Source of the DNA: Exobasidium rhododendri
Taxonomy: Eukaryota > Basidiomycota > Exobasidiomycetes > Exobasidiales > Exobasidiaceae
Assembly: GCA_026210745.1 (NCBI GenBank)
Contig: CP110630.1
Location: forward strand, 2,914,001 to 2,978,000
Reading direction: 5' to 3'
Length of the DNA: 64,000 nucleotides
Shown here: piece after piece, positions 23,709 through 34,930 of the stretch
Layout of the letters: every line of letters begins with the position of its first letter
Numbering within the stretch: the stretch's first letter is position 1
Made by a program: the position numbers and the translations under genes
The notes under the pieces: model-generated
What the model saw: the letters and a program-made list of their open reading frames with translations, nothing else
The model's database searches: none
Told to the model about the DNA's origin: nothing

Positions 23709-25867
23709 ATGGCGAAGAAGGACTTCTCTGTAGCGCTGGTTGGAGGCGGGATTGGAGGTCTCTCCTTGGCTATCGGCTTGCATCGTGCGAATATAAGTGT
23801 AGACATCTTTGAAGCCGCAGTGAGTGGGATTTTCCTTGGGAAAAGAGGAATGCAGTCCGACGGTGCTAAAGACTCATCATTTCCGATTCCTTGACAGCCC
23901 GCATTTGCAGAAAGTGAGTGTGAATGAAGCTCCCCGCAAAGGAAGGTCATCTGGCGATAAAGTGCATGTGGTGGGAGACTGACGTGTATCTCTTGAATCT
24001 GCAAAAAAAGTCGGAGCAGGGGTCGCTTTTGGTGAGTGGACATGACAGAGCACAAGCATTCAAGAAGAGAAAGGAGTCGCCAGGGAGATGAGTGGAAAGG
24101 GTGGAGGTATTGGGGGGCCATTCGACAAGAGAGTCTGTTGCACGTTCCGCGGTCGAGGTGTCTGACCTTCTTCCCCTCTTCTTCCCCTCATCTCTTCTCT
24201 CTGGAATGTTCAGGGAGCAATGCGAGTGGAGCGTTGGTCAAATTAGGACTAGGCGACGAGTTTGACCACATTGCTACCCGGCTGCCGTCGTCTGTCTATT
24301 TCGAGTGGAGAAAAGCCGGAAAAGACGACGAGAAGCTGATTGCCACAGTAAGCACCTGAAGCAGACTTGACGTTACCTCTGGCTTTTAATGGTCGTAATC
24401 CTTCACCGCTGATCTTTCCCCCCTCCCATTTCCCTGACCATTCATTCAAAGACCAACACGAAATCACGCCTGAATGCGTATCTCCATCGAGCAAAGTTCC
24501 TCGAAGTGATGGTCAAGAACGTCCCCAAAGAAATTTCACACTTTGGAAAGAGACTGACCAAGATCGAAGAGCTGCCCGAAGGTTCCGCGCATAAGTTGCA
24601 ATTGATCTTTGAGGACGGTACTTCTCATGAGACTGACCTTGTCATTGGGTGTGACGGCATACATTCAAAGGTCCGAGAGCACATCGAGAAGATTAACAAG
24701 AGGATAGACGGCGAAGAAAGAAAGCTTCAGTGGAGTGGCTCTTGGGCCTACCGAGCATTAATCCCGGCGCAAAAGTTCAAAGAAGTCGTTGGAGGGGAAA
24801 AGGGGCAACATTATGCCGATGTGCCACAGATGATCTTGGGGAAAGATGCTCACATTCTGTGGTTTCCTGTCGATCATTTCGAGACGATTAACGTAGTCGC
24901 TTTTACGACGGACAGAAGTCAATGGCCAAAGAGACCCGGTGAGCAGGACTGAAGGATGTCCAAACTTCTTACGTGCAGGATCAAAGGACTCGAATTGACG
25001 GCAGCCTCCTTCCCATGATCGATTGTAACAGAATTCCCACAAGACGAGCCCTGGACTCGGACCACTTCAAAGGAGGACATGCTCTCACATTTCAAAGGCT
25101 GGGGAAAGACCGTCGAGCACATTCTCGAGGTGAGTGTTGGTGGGGAAGGGGGAAGGTGTTGGAGCAGCTCTTGACATCCTTTCTCTCCTATACCGGTGGC
25201 GCACCACAGTGCATAGAAAAGCCTAGCAAATGGGCCCTTCATCAGTTGATGCCGTCTCTTCGGACGTATGTCAGTGGCAACATAGCAGTGATGGGTGACG
25301 CGGCGTGAGTCGGAGTGCTTCGAAAAGGGGTAAAGAAGGAATAGCGTCTGATTGCAGAGCGACCTCTCCAACTCTACCATTACAGACACGGGGGAACACC
25401 ACATCGTGAGTAGCGAGGGTGTCAAAGATGTACATTTTATCATACCTGGTCTGATTCTTTTCACTCTTGTGTTTACGCAGAGGGAGCTATGGCCGGACAG
25501 GCAATAGAGGACGCCCTTTTCCTGTCGAGGCTTCTCTCTCACCCCTCCGTCAAGGCTTCAAATTTGCACGAAGCCCTGCAAGTGTATGACAAGATCCGAC
25601 TTCCCAGAGCCAACAAAGTTCTAGAGTCCAGTCTAGAGGCAGGTGACACGTACGAGTTTGCAGGAGAAGCTGGAGACGATGAAGCCAAGTTGAAGCAGAA
25701 CCTGGAAAACAGGTTCGACTGGATTTGGGAGGTGAGTGCATAAACGGTGTCCAGCTTTGCAAGCAGAGACGATGGTCTGATGTCATCCCACCGCGCTCTT
25801 TCAGCACGATCACGATGCTGAATTTGCTAAAGCTGTCGAGGAAATGAAAGCTAGAGGCTTTGTATGA
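23709..25867 (+). CDS. FAD-dependent monooxygenase (salicylate hydroxylase-like)
   Basis: Flavoprotein hydroxylase of the PHBH fold. Ten exons: 23709-23819, 23898-23913, 24011-24031, 24214-24347, 24452-24938, 25032-25129, 25210-25304, 25386-25405, 25481-25731, 25805-25867; 431 residues. ADP-binding GGGIGG starts at residue 12 with the acidic ribose ligand in IFEAA. The DG motif is GCDGIHSKVREH and the GD motif is MGDAAHGGTPHQGAMAGQAI (about 317-336). These motifs only read correctly when the 16-, 21- and 20-nt exons are included. No targeting signal, so cytosolic. The substrate could be an aromatic acid, but this superfamily also makes secondary metabolites. The 3' end lies 40 bp from the converging coiled-coil gene; a GST follows 2 kb away. 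Confidence 0.9.
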
Positions 25868-25907
25868 CGAGGTGTGCGTAATATTATTATCCGTATCATT
25901 CGGTTTT

Positions 25908-27336
25908 TCAGCGGCCAGACTGCCTGGCCCACGCATGCTCACTCGCAAACTGTGAGGTGGGTGTAGTAGGCGAAGTCGAGCGAGCAACATCGGTAGCTGC
26001 TCCTTGAATGGCCCCACCTCCCGTCTCCTTTGGGAAGAAGTCGCCATCAATGGAGGTGTTTGCGCTGAAGAGCACCATATCCCTTTCATCTTGCTCTTCG
26101 TCAGTCTCGTAGCATGTGCTGTATTCGAGTCTTTCTTGCAATTTGGCATCTGCCTCTCTCAATTTGCAAAGAATGGCTTCGACCTCCTCTTGCTTTTCAG
26201 ACTCCCAAATCTCCCTTTCTCTTAGGCTCTGATCGAGCGTTTCTTGTTGCAACTTTTCGAAGTCTTGCTCCCGAGCAACAATGTGCTCCGTCATGGTGTG
26301 CAATTGGCTACGGAGGTGTTTGTTCTCGTCTTGCAAGTCACGTACGTGTAGTCTCGCTTCGCCTAATTTGGCTCGAATCTCCGCAAGCTCGCTTTGCTGT
26401 GGATGACGGTGAGAGGGGGAAAGCGAAAGAAGTAATGAGTCTTCTACTCTTTCATGCAAATATTCATACACCCACCTTCTCTCTCCATCCCTGCTCCAGT
26501 CGATCAGCAAGATCTCGTATGCTGTTGATGTCCTGCTCTGTCTTGATAATGTGGCGGGCATCAGCAAATCGGATCGCCTCTTCCGCCAACTTGGCCTCAT
26601 TCGCACTGTAGGGCAGACGAATGCTACCGTCTAGACTTCTTTCGGCACTCGAGGCGCCGATCGGAGAAAGCATCGCTTCATTCTTCTCACCGGCAGTCAT
26701 AGTATGTCTGCGAGTGTTGGTCGGCCAGACGGCATTAAGATTCGAGAACGTGATGAAGCTGTGACGCTGTCGAGATTCTTCGGAAGGTGAGGGATCGATG
26801 TCTGTATTCTGCTGCTCTTCTTCCTCTGACGTAGAGGTGGGCGGTGAAGATAGCGTCAATAGTTGTGATCCTCTCAGCATGTTCCAGAGGCTCCTCTTTG
26901 TGGTCAATCGTTGGGTCGGTACTGTTGCTACTGTTTGGTTTACGCTGGAAGGGGATGCATAGCTTGCCTGTGAAGTATCTTGTGTGCTATGCATGCTCTT
27001 TAGCTCGAAATTTTGTGGTTCAGCAGATTCATGCTGAGGAGAGCTTGGAGTAGCCTTTACTTCCTGTTCTTTCTTGCCGCCACCCCTCAGGTCTGGCGAT
27101 ACTACTGTTCCTGAAGAAGACAAGCTCAAGGAAGAGTCGTTTTTATGAGTGAGTAATGCTATGCATGACATGTGGCCACCTTGATCAGGGATGCGATGGA
27201 TGGCGACCTCAGACGTTTCACCGGACCCCCCTTGAGTCTTAATTACGTCCTCACTGTCAGTATGGTGCGATGATGTGATACTTTGGGGGACTTCTGTACC
27301 TGAGGGAGATGTTGCATCCGTTTCTAGGGAAGACAT
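25908..27336 (-). CDS. coiled-coil protein of unknown function
   Basis: Model: 26476-27336 and 25908-26396, phase-0 intron of 79 nt; 449 residues. The first 250 residues are S/T/E/Q-rich and probably disordered. From about 255 to 385 the sequence is helical and heptad-like (NEAKLAEEAIRFADARH, then LADRLEQGWREKQSELAEIR and LQDENKHLRSQLH), so dimerisation is likely. The tail is acidic then G/S/T-rich. No enzyme motif, membrane segment or nuclear domain is recognised. The donor is GTGGGT rather than the common GTGAGT, but joining keeps the coiled coil continuous. Confidence 0.7.
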
Positions 27337-28099
27337 TGAGGAGAGACTAGCTCTGTGTCGTTGCAGCTGATGATGAAGCAGTAGAAAGGGGGTGGGGTAT
27401 AGCGTCCACCCGCCGGTGAAGAGGACCCAGCAGCAGGTAGCTCTTTATAGCATCTTATTGTTGCATTAATCCCGTGTGTGTCTATGCTCGTGTCTGTCAG
27501 CCAGCCAGCGCCCGCATCAGCCTTCCCCCAGTCGTTGTGCTGCTTCCACGTAGTGTAAATGCGCCGACACAGCACGCCTAAAAGCTGCATCGTGGGCGTA
27601 CCTGTCTACGCGGACGATAAATGTATGTGGGAGTTCGATGATCACATTGAGAGCGGGTGTGATGACTGCTCGAAAGTGGCACATGTCAAGCTGCGTCGTG
27701 GATATCAGCGTCGGTCTCAAAGGGATAACCTCTTTCGAAGTAGAGCCCTACCTCTCAAACTTGACGCCGCACAACCCCACGCGCGAAGAGCCCCGTATGC
27801 AGAGCCTTGCGCACACCAGGTACTTGCACGACAAGCATTACTTTTCTGGATTTTGATGGTGCAGGATGTCATTTGTGCGCCCCAAGTCGAACACATTCTG
27901 TCAGTCAAGTCGGCCAAAGTATTGGAGGTATGCACATCACCCGTGCGTTAAGTCCGGAGGGGCAACTGCAAAGTGGAGGAGGACTTACGAAATGAAGCGA
28001 GACGACGTGGGCTTAGCTTAGACCCGTTCTGCCTCGAGTGGGGAAAGGGGATATATTGGACGCAGAGGTTTTGTCCCCTCCAATCTTCTGAACCCTCAT
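27337..28099. other. divergent region with unresolved open frames
   Basis: 763 bp between the coiled-coil gene start (minus) and the GST start (plus). Long open frames overlap on both strands at 27517-27951, for example one reading AHDAAFRRAVSAHLHYVEAA on the minus strand. I could not build a splice model with a recognisable domain on either strand. It may be only a bidirectional promoter, or may hide a small gene. Confidence 0.35.
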
Positions 28100-29111
28100 A
28101 TGGCCCTACGTCGCACAACTGCACTACTCCAGCATTTCAAAACACCCTCCAAAATGACTCTCAAGCCAGTTCAACTCTACACCGCCGGCACACCAAATGG
28201 GCAAAAGGTGCACAACTTTATTGAAGAGCTCAAGGAAGCCTACGGCTCCAAGACCGGCTTTTCATGCGAGTACAAGACCATTGACATGTCTGCCAACCAG
28301 CAGAAGGAAGATTGTGAGTTGCCAGGTACGGTGCCATACTTTATTCAGTCTGCTCAATGTTTCTAATGCGCTACTTGCCATTCGTTGCCAGGGTTCTTGA
28401 AGGTAAGATGCGATGAAAGGCAACAAGAAAAGGCACACACTTTCTGGAAGCTTACGACTCCTTCCCCACCTTCAGATCAATCCCAACGGTCGAATTCCTG
28501 CCTTGGTCGACCCAAACATCACTCCAGCGTTCAATGTCTTTGAAACGGCTGCCATCCTTCTTTGGTTGGAGAAGGAGTATGATCCTGACCATCTCTTCTC
28601 CTTTTCATCTTCGGAAAAAGATGGTGAAATGTACAGAAATGAAGCACTTCAGTGGATGTTCTTTGTCCATGGAGGTATCGGACCGATGCAAGGTCAATTG
28701 AATCACTTTGGTCACTATGCTCCGGAAGACATACCTTACGCCAAGACTCGATACCTCAACGAAACGAAACGACTTTACTCTGTTGTCGAAAGCAGGTTGG
28801 AAGGCAGAGAGTGGTTGGTGGGACCTGGAAAGGGCAAGTATGGCCTTGCCGACATCAACGCTTATCCTTGGATGGCTTGGGGTCAATACTCTGGTCTTAA
28901 GTATTCCGACATTGGTCCAAACACCATGGCTTGGTTGAAGAGAAACGCGGGACGATCAGCAGTCAAAGCTGGTATGAGCATTCCGAAACCGAGCGAGCTC
29001 TTTGATGATCTTCTGCAGCCCGACTTCCACGAGAAACACGGAGAGGCCATCAAGAAGCGATCCGAGGCAGGCCGAAGCTGGATTCTCAAGGGCAACAATC
29101 AAGACAAGTAA
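28100..29111 (+). CDS. glutathione S-transferase (Ure2/GstB-like)
   Basis: Glutathione-conjugating or disulfide-bond oxidoreductase-type GST. Model: 28100-28313, 28392-28402, 28476-29111; 286 residues. The 11-nt exon 2 encodes the WFLK part of the invariant stretch leading into INPNGRIPALVDP. The thioredoxin-like domain starts at about residue 24 (QLYTAGTPNGQKVHNFIEEL). FETAAILLWLE supplies the glutathione gamma-Glu contact ESxAI-like position, here ETAAI. The helical domain contains WMFFVHGGIGPMQGQ and GLADINAYPW. Residues 1-18 (MALRRTTALLQHFKTPSK) look like a mitochondrial presequence, and a second ATG follows at residue 19, so dual localisation is possible. It converges with Nas6, 49 bp apart. 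Confidence 0.92.
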
Positions 29112-29160
29112 GATATTTTATCTAGCCATTTGGAGCAACAGTAAAAAAAACGTTTTAGAT

Positions 29161-30192
29161 TCAGCCGATTCTACTCTGTACAAAGTCTCGAACTTTCTTC
29201 TGTTGAATCTCATTCGTGCCTTCCATTTCTAGTGGTCTCTGGCCATCCTGATTGACTCGATCGCGATCTGCTCCCCCCTCTTCGATCAACAAGACTGCTG
29301 TTGATCCATGACCGGAGTCTGTAAAGAGTAAGAATTCGTTTATTAGTGACCACCCCGTGCTCGAATATAGGCAGACAATGATACGTACCCATTGCCAGGT
29401 GTAGTGGAGTGTTGCCAATCCTGTCTGCGGGGCTGAGATATTGGAAGCGTCGGATGAGCAGTGAAGATTGGGAGGTGGTTCCTTTGTACTTACTCACTTT
29501 ACCCTCGTCTTTTCTCTCGTCGCACCGCTTTTGGGTGGTGGTGGCTGGAGTAGAAGTCTGATGATCGCATCGTTGCCCGTCGAAGCTGCCCTATGTCTGT
29601 TGCGATGAATTGATGTTCATAAGCGAATCAACACTACGAAAGTTTATCTAGTCTCCTCCTCCAAGACCGCTCACATCGGACATTGTTTTGCCTTGTCTCT
29701 CGCATTCACGTCTGCTCCTCCCTTGCCGTTGACAATCAGCGCTTTCGCCACATCCAAGTGACCTTTAGATGCCGCATAATGGAGCGACGTCTGTCCACGA
29801 GGGTTCTCTGCTGCCGGATTGGCTCCTCGATACAGCAATTCTTCCACCACCTGGCCTCTTCCAGCACTTGAAGCAATCATGAGAGCTGTCCAGCCACTTT
29901 CATCCTTTAATTCAAGATCGGCGCCTTTGTCACACAGAGATCTGACTACCTCTACTAACCCCATACTACTGGCCCACTGTAATGGCGTTCTCTTATCTTT
30001 ATCGGCTCTGTTCACGACGCTTTTCGCATTATCTAGATTGTCCAAGTATCGAAGGATTATGTTGGTGTTACCTGGAGATCGCAGGTAGCACGGAGCTCAG
30101 TCAGATGCAGCGTTTCAAAAGACCTGACGCTACTGACTCTGAAAGGACTCACCTTCCAAGCAAGCCTTTCCGAGATCGAATGAGTCGGACAT
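29161..30192 (-). CDS. NAS6: 26S proteasome assembly chaperone Nas6 (gankyrin)
   Basis: Ankyrin-repeat chaperone that holds the Rpt3 ATPase during base assembly. Model: 30153-30192, 29675-30071, 29498-29596, 29389-29420, 29161-29318; 241 residues, close to yeast Nas6 and gankyrin. Ankyrin repeats show TPLQWASSMGLVEVVRSL, TALMIASSAGRGQVVEELL, TSLHYAASKGHLDVAKALI and, after splicing, PIHRAASTGNDAIIRLLL and NTPLHLAM. The 32-nt exon 4 (29389-29420) is needed to restore that last repeat; its upstream donor GTGAGTAAG (29497 downwards) and acceptor AGACAG give the right phase. A proline/lysine-rich insertion follows repeat five (PPPPKSGATREK). Confidence 0.88.
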
Positions 30193-30569
30193 GGCGAGTC
30201 TGCGCTTGGCGTGTGAGGATGCTACTGAAGTTGAGGGTCAAAACTAAAGGTGGCATCTTCAGATCTTCCTTCTCCACAACGCAAAAGTCAAATTAGACGC
30301 CTTGACGCGCGTCTCGCAGGAGGTGGGCCTTCTTATTTTCATGCCCGGTGGAGGGGAAGTCTGACGAGAGGAGAAACCAACGTCGACGAAGATGGAGCAT
30401 CGAGACGCGAATAAGGTAGCAGCCCTGATTTTATCAGATGCTCTGTGCTTCGAGCGAGAGACCGCTATCTCTGTGTTGAGTTCTAGAATCGTTTCGATAA
30501 CGTGGTATGGTACAAGAGGGGGTCTGGTAGGGTGAATAGGACTGTTGCCCCGTGCTGGTTCGGCTACTG
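30193..30569. other. spacer between Nas6 and the secreted-protein gene
   Basis: 377 bp. One minus-strand frame (30259-30609) runs through it and would be an alternative 3' extension of the upstream secreted-protein gene; it has no recognisable content. Confidence 0.35.
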
Positions 30570-32197
30570 TCAAGCTGATGCATGCCATGTAAATCTGGAC
30601 GACAAGCAAAGTCAGCGTTTAGTGTGAAAGTCTACACAAGAGCCAAGACTCACACGAATATCCCACAAGGCAGCTCAAGATTCGCAGACTTACCCTTGAA
30701 TTCGATTTGAAACTTCGACTTCAAGCAGCTACCCGTGCCCTCACTCTCCCTGCTATGTCTGTTGAGGATGAGGATACTGTGTATTGATCGACCTTTCTCG
30801 TCGACGTCAATGAATCGAGTAGCTCGAAGCAAGGGTCGACCACCTGATGTTGTGCTATTCACGCTCGTCATGACAACACCTTTCGTGCCACGCTTTGGTG
30901 ACGTGCGGCCACGTATCGCTTTGCTGAAGAGTTGGATGGCATTTACGATCCCGTTTGAAAGAGAGTCGTCAAGGAAACTACTCAAGTGAAAGACGCTTCT
31001 TGACTGTAGCACTATGTAAGGCGAGTGCGGTGGCGTTTGTTCCTGCTCGAGCTGCTGCGAGCGCTTCCGGCTTGGGCAATAGGCACCGTCGAATAAAACA
31101 CCATGTCCTTCGAATGATCCAAGATTCAGTATGTCGAGTACTTCTTCAAGGTCAAAGAGCGACCGCAATGGTGGCCCTGGAAAGTCTCCAATGGGTGGAG
31201 TATCATCATGCGAAAATTGTTGTCCACCTTTGCTTTCGAGTGGGAAGATCCTCCTCGCAGAATCAAGCATCAGGTTGAGTAATGCGTTGGCATAAAATGG
31301 TCTTGGCTTTTCACGTACAGGCTTGACAAGTCTCTCGCCGCCTAGATGGGCCATTACATCACCATCTATTGATCTGACATCGTCGATCAATTGCCTTTTA
31401 TCTCCTTCTGAGACTGGTGCGTACCCGCGGGGACTTGAAGTGAGGAGGCAAGGTCGCTAGGGCATCAGCATTTGCTCTTCGTAACCTCTTTGTTTCAGCA
31501 ACCGCACTCACTCCCTCTGTATGCCGTCATCAAAGTGGACGCCGCTAAGTCCAAGGCCTCCCTTTGCTAGCCATTCATCGTCCTTACTGAAGCACATGTG
31601 AAGGATGTTCCAATACGCCTGGAGCTGAGCTGCTTTTATAGTCATCAGAATAGAGACCGAATAGTCAGATAATCCCACTGTCAGATCCTCTACTATCTGT
31701 GATACTGATTCATCCTCGACTCTGATACTTGTGAGCAAGGAGGCTGTTCCTCTCGTACTGCCGTTTGTCTGAACAGGAAGAATCTTTTCTAGGAATGCAA
31801 TGTGGAGACCCGTATGTCTCAAACGGTTCTTGCTGGCCGGCGAGACACTCCAGCCCTCGTTGATGACATGCTGTGAAGGAGCGTGACTTTTCCTTTGCTT
31901 AGTAAATGGATCATTGCTTGGCTTGATCGTGGGCTTTGGGGGTATCCACTTCTTGACAGGGAGCGGCGCGTTGTTCCGCAGCTCCTTACCTCCTGCCCGA
32001 GGACTTATGTTGTTGACAGCGAGAGGAATCGGAGGTCGCTGGCGCTGAATACTTTGCTGTCTAAATGCAGGAAACGATGCTGCCTGAGGTGGTGGAGGCC
32101 CATTTCTGAGCACTGCTCCAGGTGGCACGGACTCCTTTGCGAAGCTCAAAGCCAAAAAGGAGAAGCAGGTGGCTATTCGAAGGAAGGTAAGTTGCAT
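30570..32197 (-). CDS. secreted protein of unknown function
   Basis: Model: 31512-32197, 30654-31433, 30570-30594; 496 residues, 3' end uncertain. The N-terminus MQLTFLRIATCFSFLALSFA is a clear signal peptide. A proline-rich, basic, disordered region (about 25-110) precedes a longer folded-looking part starting near SKNRLRHTGLHIAFLEKIL. Intron 1 (31434-31511) joins GIQRD to PRGYAPVSEGDKRQLIDDV in phase. For the last intron, donor GTGAGTC at 30653 gives a short tail ending FTWHASA. A second good donor (GTAAGT, about 30693) would give a longer, different tail. No glycosidase, protease or other motif is recognised; few cysteines. No C-terminal GPI signal. It sits head-to-head with the partial frame at 32563. 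Confidence 0.6.
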
Positions 32198-32562
32198 CTT
32201 GAAGGACGGTAGACAGTGGGAGAGTGCGCAAGGGAAGGTGCGAAGTAAGGACGGAAGGTGAAAGAGATGCCTTTAAGCGTCTCAGACTCTCCGTCGCCCC
32301 TCGAAAAGGCGTAGCAGTATCCTTCATCTTTGCTTGATGAAAGCCACACGAAAGCGGAGGTATCACCGCAATATTGAGGACAATTACAGTCCCCGTTCGT
32401 ATCCCCCTTTTTCACTACATCTGTCAAGACTACAGCTCAAGCATGTACTCTTTGATCCTACGCAGTGTGTGATTAGGACAGCTTCAGTGATCATCTTGCT
32501 TTTCAATCTAGCGAAGGCTGCTGAGGAAGCGGTGTCCTCTGTCCTTCACTACGGTCTTACAG

Positions 32563-32730
32563 ATTGCAGTGAGGCTCTGGCAAAAGGTAATGAAGGAACC
32601 CAGCCTTTCAGAAGGGGACTCCAGTTGGGCACAGCGTGACGGAGCAGAATACGTGGACTGGCCAAACGATCGCAACATTGCAAACTATGCACGGCGTTCT
32701 GCAATCGACTATGCGGGCGAAGTCTGGAAA
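32563..32730 (+). pseudogene. orphan exon or gene remnant with weak similarity to the neighbouring secreted gene
   Basis: A 168-nt open segment bounded by an acceptor-like CTTACAG and a donor-like GTGAGC. It encodes 56 residues of ordinary coding character (LWQKVMKEPSLSEGDSSWAQ, then YVDWPNDRNIANYARR). A hydrophobic, signal-like frame lies just upstream (about 32476-32530, ASVIILLFNLAKAA), but I could not connect the two with a credible start, nor find a terminal exon before the KNH gene. Spacing of W, D and P residues loosely resembles the part of the divergent secreted protein that contains YWNILHMCFSKDDEWLAKGG. It may be a decayed paralog, or a real gene I failed to model. Confidence 0.3.
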
Positions 32731-32862
32731 GTGAGCCTGGCTCTGTAGCATTGCTTAGAGGATCCGCTATCAAGGCTTGCCTACTTCTCATTTCGATCTC
32801 ATCGTATTCTTACTGGCGAACTTTGTACGTTAAGACTCCCTGAAAACAGCTTTTGCAATTCT

Positions 32863-34016
32863 TCAAAGCACCGCAATCAACGCAAGTGAGACTAGTACGA
32901 GACGGGTGGCAGAAGCTGTATTGAGGAAAGTAGAAGCACCGGCCGAAATGGTAGAGCCGTTCTCTGGGGGGTGTCAGATTGGGATCAGCAGCAAGGAACA
33001 CAGGACATTTCATCTACCTTCTCCTCTCAATCACGCTACTCACGAGGGTCTTTAGAGCTGGCAGCGGTGTCGGTCGACCCGTCCTCCTTCAGTTCCACTA
33101 CAGTGGAAGAATTGCTGTTGCGGTCCAATGGCGTGATGGAAGAATGTCCGGGAGCACCAGCAATGATGCTAGGTGCGATACCTGTGTTTCCCCGCGCCGG
33201 GTTCTCGTCCTTTGGCTTGACAGTAAAAGTGGCCGTCTGTGAAGAGAAGGGACGAAAGCTTAGGAGTGAGACTGAGAGTCGTGCGCGACCCCTGGACTCA
33301 CGGTCGCGATCTGTTTCGATATATCAGTAGGATCATACGCTCGGAGAAAGTAGCTGCCGGCTGCATTGAGAAAGGCAAGAGAAAGACACCGCAAGTGATA
33401 AGACTTTCGTTATTCGAAAGGTACCACTCGGCGGCTCGCTCACCTTCCACCGTTCCCAGTCGAGTCCTGACAGCACCTTTCAATGTCTCGACTTTTTACA
33501 GAAGATGCTTACCAGTCAGTGTAAGTTTTCGTCCTTGCCCCTTCATTCTCTAGCTCACCATCGGCACGCAGAGAGATACCCGAGGCGCGGACGCTCGAGT
33601 CGATGTTGATGATCCTGAAAGATTGTATTACTTCAGCATCGATACAGGCGCTAATGTCGACGGCTCAACTGAACAGCGATAAATACTCACTGAAAGGCGA
33701 ATGTTGAGGGTGTAGTTCCCGTCCAAGCAACGTCTACCTTGCTGTCGGCGTACCTGCAAACAGAAGGAGTAGATTTACTTAGCTTCGCGAAGAAGACGAG
33801 GGCTTCTTCAACATTTCCCCACCAAGTTGATGCTTCGGTGGGATTGGTGATGACGATGTCGGACGTAACTTGAGTCGAGTTACCTGCTACATGGAAGACG
33901 GCGGCTTCCGTTTGCGACTGAGCGTCTGGTGTTGCGGACGAGGGCGTTTGAGCATAGACTGCCGTGCTAGCCAAGCTGACGAATGCAAAGATGAAGGCAG
34001 GGACGACGACAACCAT
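32863..34016 (-). CDS. GPI-anchored KRE9/KNH-domain cell-surface protein
   Basis: Fungal cell-wall or membrane-surface protein of the Ser-Thr-rich GPI-anchored type. Seven exons: 33823-34016, 33691-33753, 33513-33614, 33444-33466, 33302-33360, 33044-33236, 32863-32963; 244 residues. The signal peptide is MVVVVPAFIFAFVSLASTAVYA, cleaved about residue 22. The KNH-like beta-sandwich shows TNPTEASTWYADSKVDVAWTG, FAFQIINIDSSVRASGISL, then TRLGTVEAGSYFLRAYDP. The C-terminus has a serine-rich spacer (NGSTISAGAS) and a hydrophobic end (LVLVSLALIAVL), a GPI-attachment signal.  The first intron (33754-33822, 69 nt) has no stop, so the unspliced frame stays open and could mislead annotation. One intron is only 46 nt (33467-33512), and exon 4 is 23 nt. 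Confidence 0.85.
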
Positions 34017-34930
34017 GGAGGAAATGTTAAATGAGCGTGATTGGTGACTAAGGGTAGGACGGAAGGAGCGTTCGATCAGTATCAAAGAAGGGTTAGGAAG
34101 AGGTCAGACCAGAAATCGAAGATAACAGAATGAAGAAAAGGAAAGGAGAAAGAGGTTGGGGGTCAGCCACGGACAAGCAACGGCCAGTCTACGGCGCCGT
34201 TCCGAGACGCCCCCTATACATGCATGTTGACCCTTGCGTCCAAATGCTGAAGCTTGACTACTCCGCCACTGAACACAAAGGCTCAGATGCTAGGACCGCG
34301 TCGACCTGTTGCCCACTCTCAAGGGCGTCTCTAAAATTCCGAAGGGACACTAATGAGTTCACAGATGCTTATGCTCATGTCGTGATCATCGTAAGTAAGT
34401 TATCTTGATAAGGAGGATCCTCAATCGCACGCATCCACGCAAGTTTAAAGAGGACCTACAAAGCGGCATACGAGCGATGTGCCATGCAATATTGTATCTC
34501 CAGAGGAAGGAATACGGTCACAATCACATCTTGCAACGTATAGATTGTAAGCGTGGTGTCCCAGTCGTCGTAGCAGGCTTGCCCTTGACACATAGGTGGT
34601 TCAATCTGGCTATCCTCATCACAGGTTCTCTTCGTAGCTGCCACCGGTGTCGACCTTACCAGGTGTCTTCTCTCAGAACATCATCACTGAATACTGTTCC
34701 TGACTCGTCAAATTAACACAATTCAGCCCAGAAAAAGGTGAAGATTGTGGGACAGCTCTTTACCACACCTAGGCCTAAACGAGGGTGCACTACATTCAGT
34801 ACGATTCATTCTCCTCTCTTTCGCCAATCGTAGTGGGCCCAAAGAGGATGATGGCATGAGGGCGTACGTGAAAATGCTCTCAAGCTCACCCTTCACCTTC
34901 CTCTCCTTTTTCTTAATTGTGCAACTCACG
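34017..34930. promoter_or_regulatory. divergent upstream region of two secretory genes
   Basis: 914 bp between the KNH-like gene (minus) and the small secreted protein (plus). Open frames here are not supported. The plus-strand frame of the small secreted protein extends upstream to about 34745 and includes further ATGs at 34856 and 34874, a possible longer N-terminus. Confidence 0.4.

Noticed and set aside
25550-26149. Minus-strand frame overlapping the monooxygenase 3' end
   Set aside because: Shadow of two converging genes; no coding features of its own.
30259-30609. Separate small protein or longer tail for the secreted 496-aa gene
   Set aside because: It would need a non-consensus phase-0 donor; the GTGAGT donor gives a short tail instead. 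Kept only as an alternative.
33687-34085. Uninterrupted 132-codon reading of the KNH-like N-terminus
   Set aside because: Removing a 69-nt intron restores the KNH strand pattern, so the continuous frame is probably intron retention.
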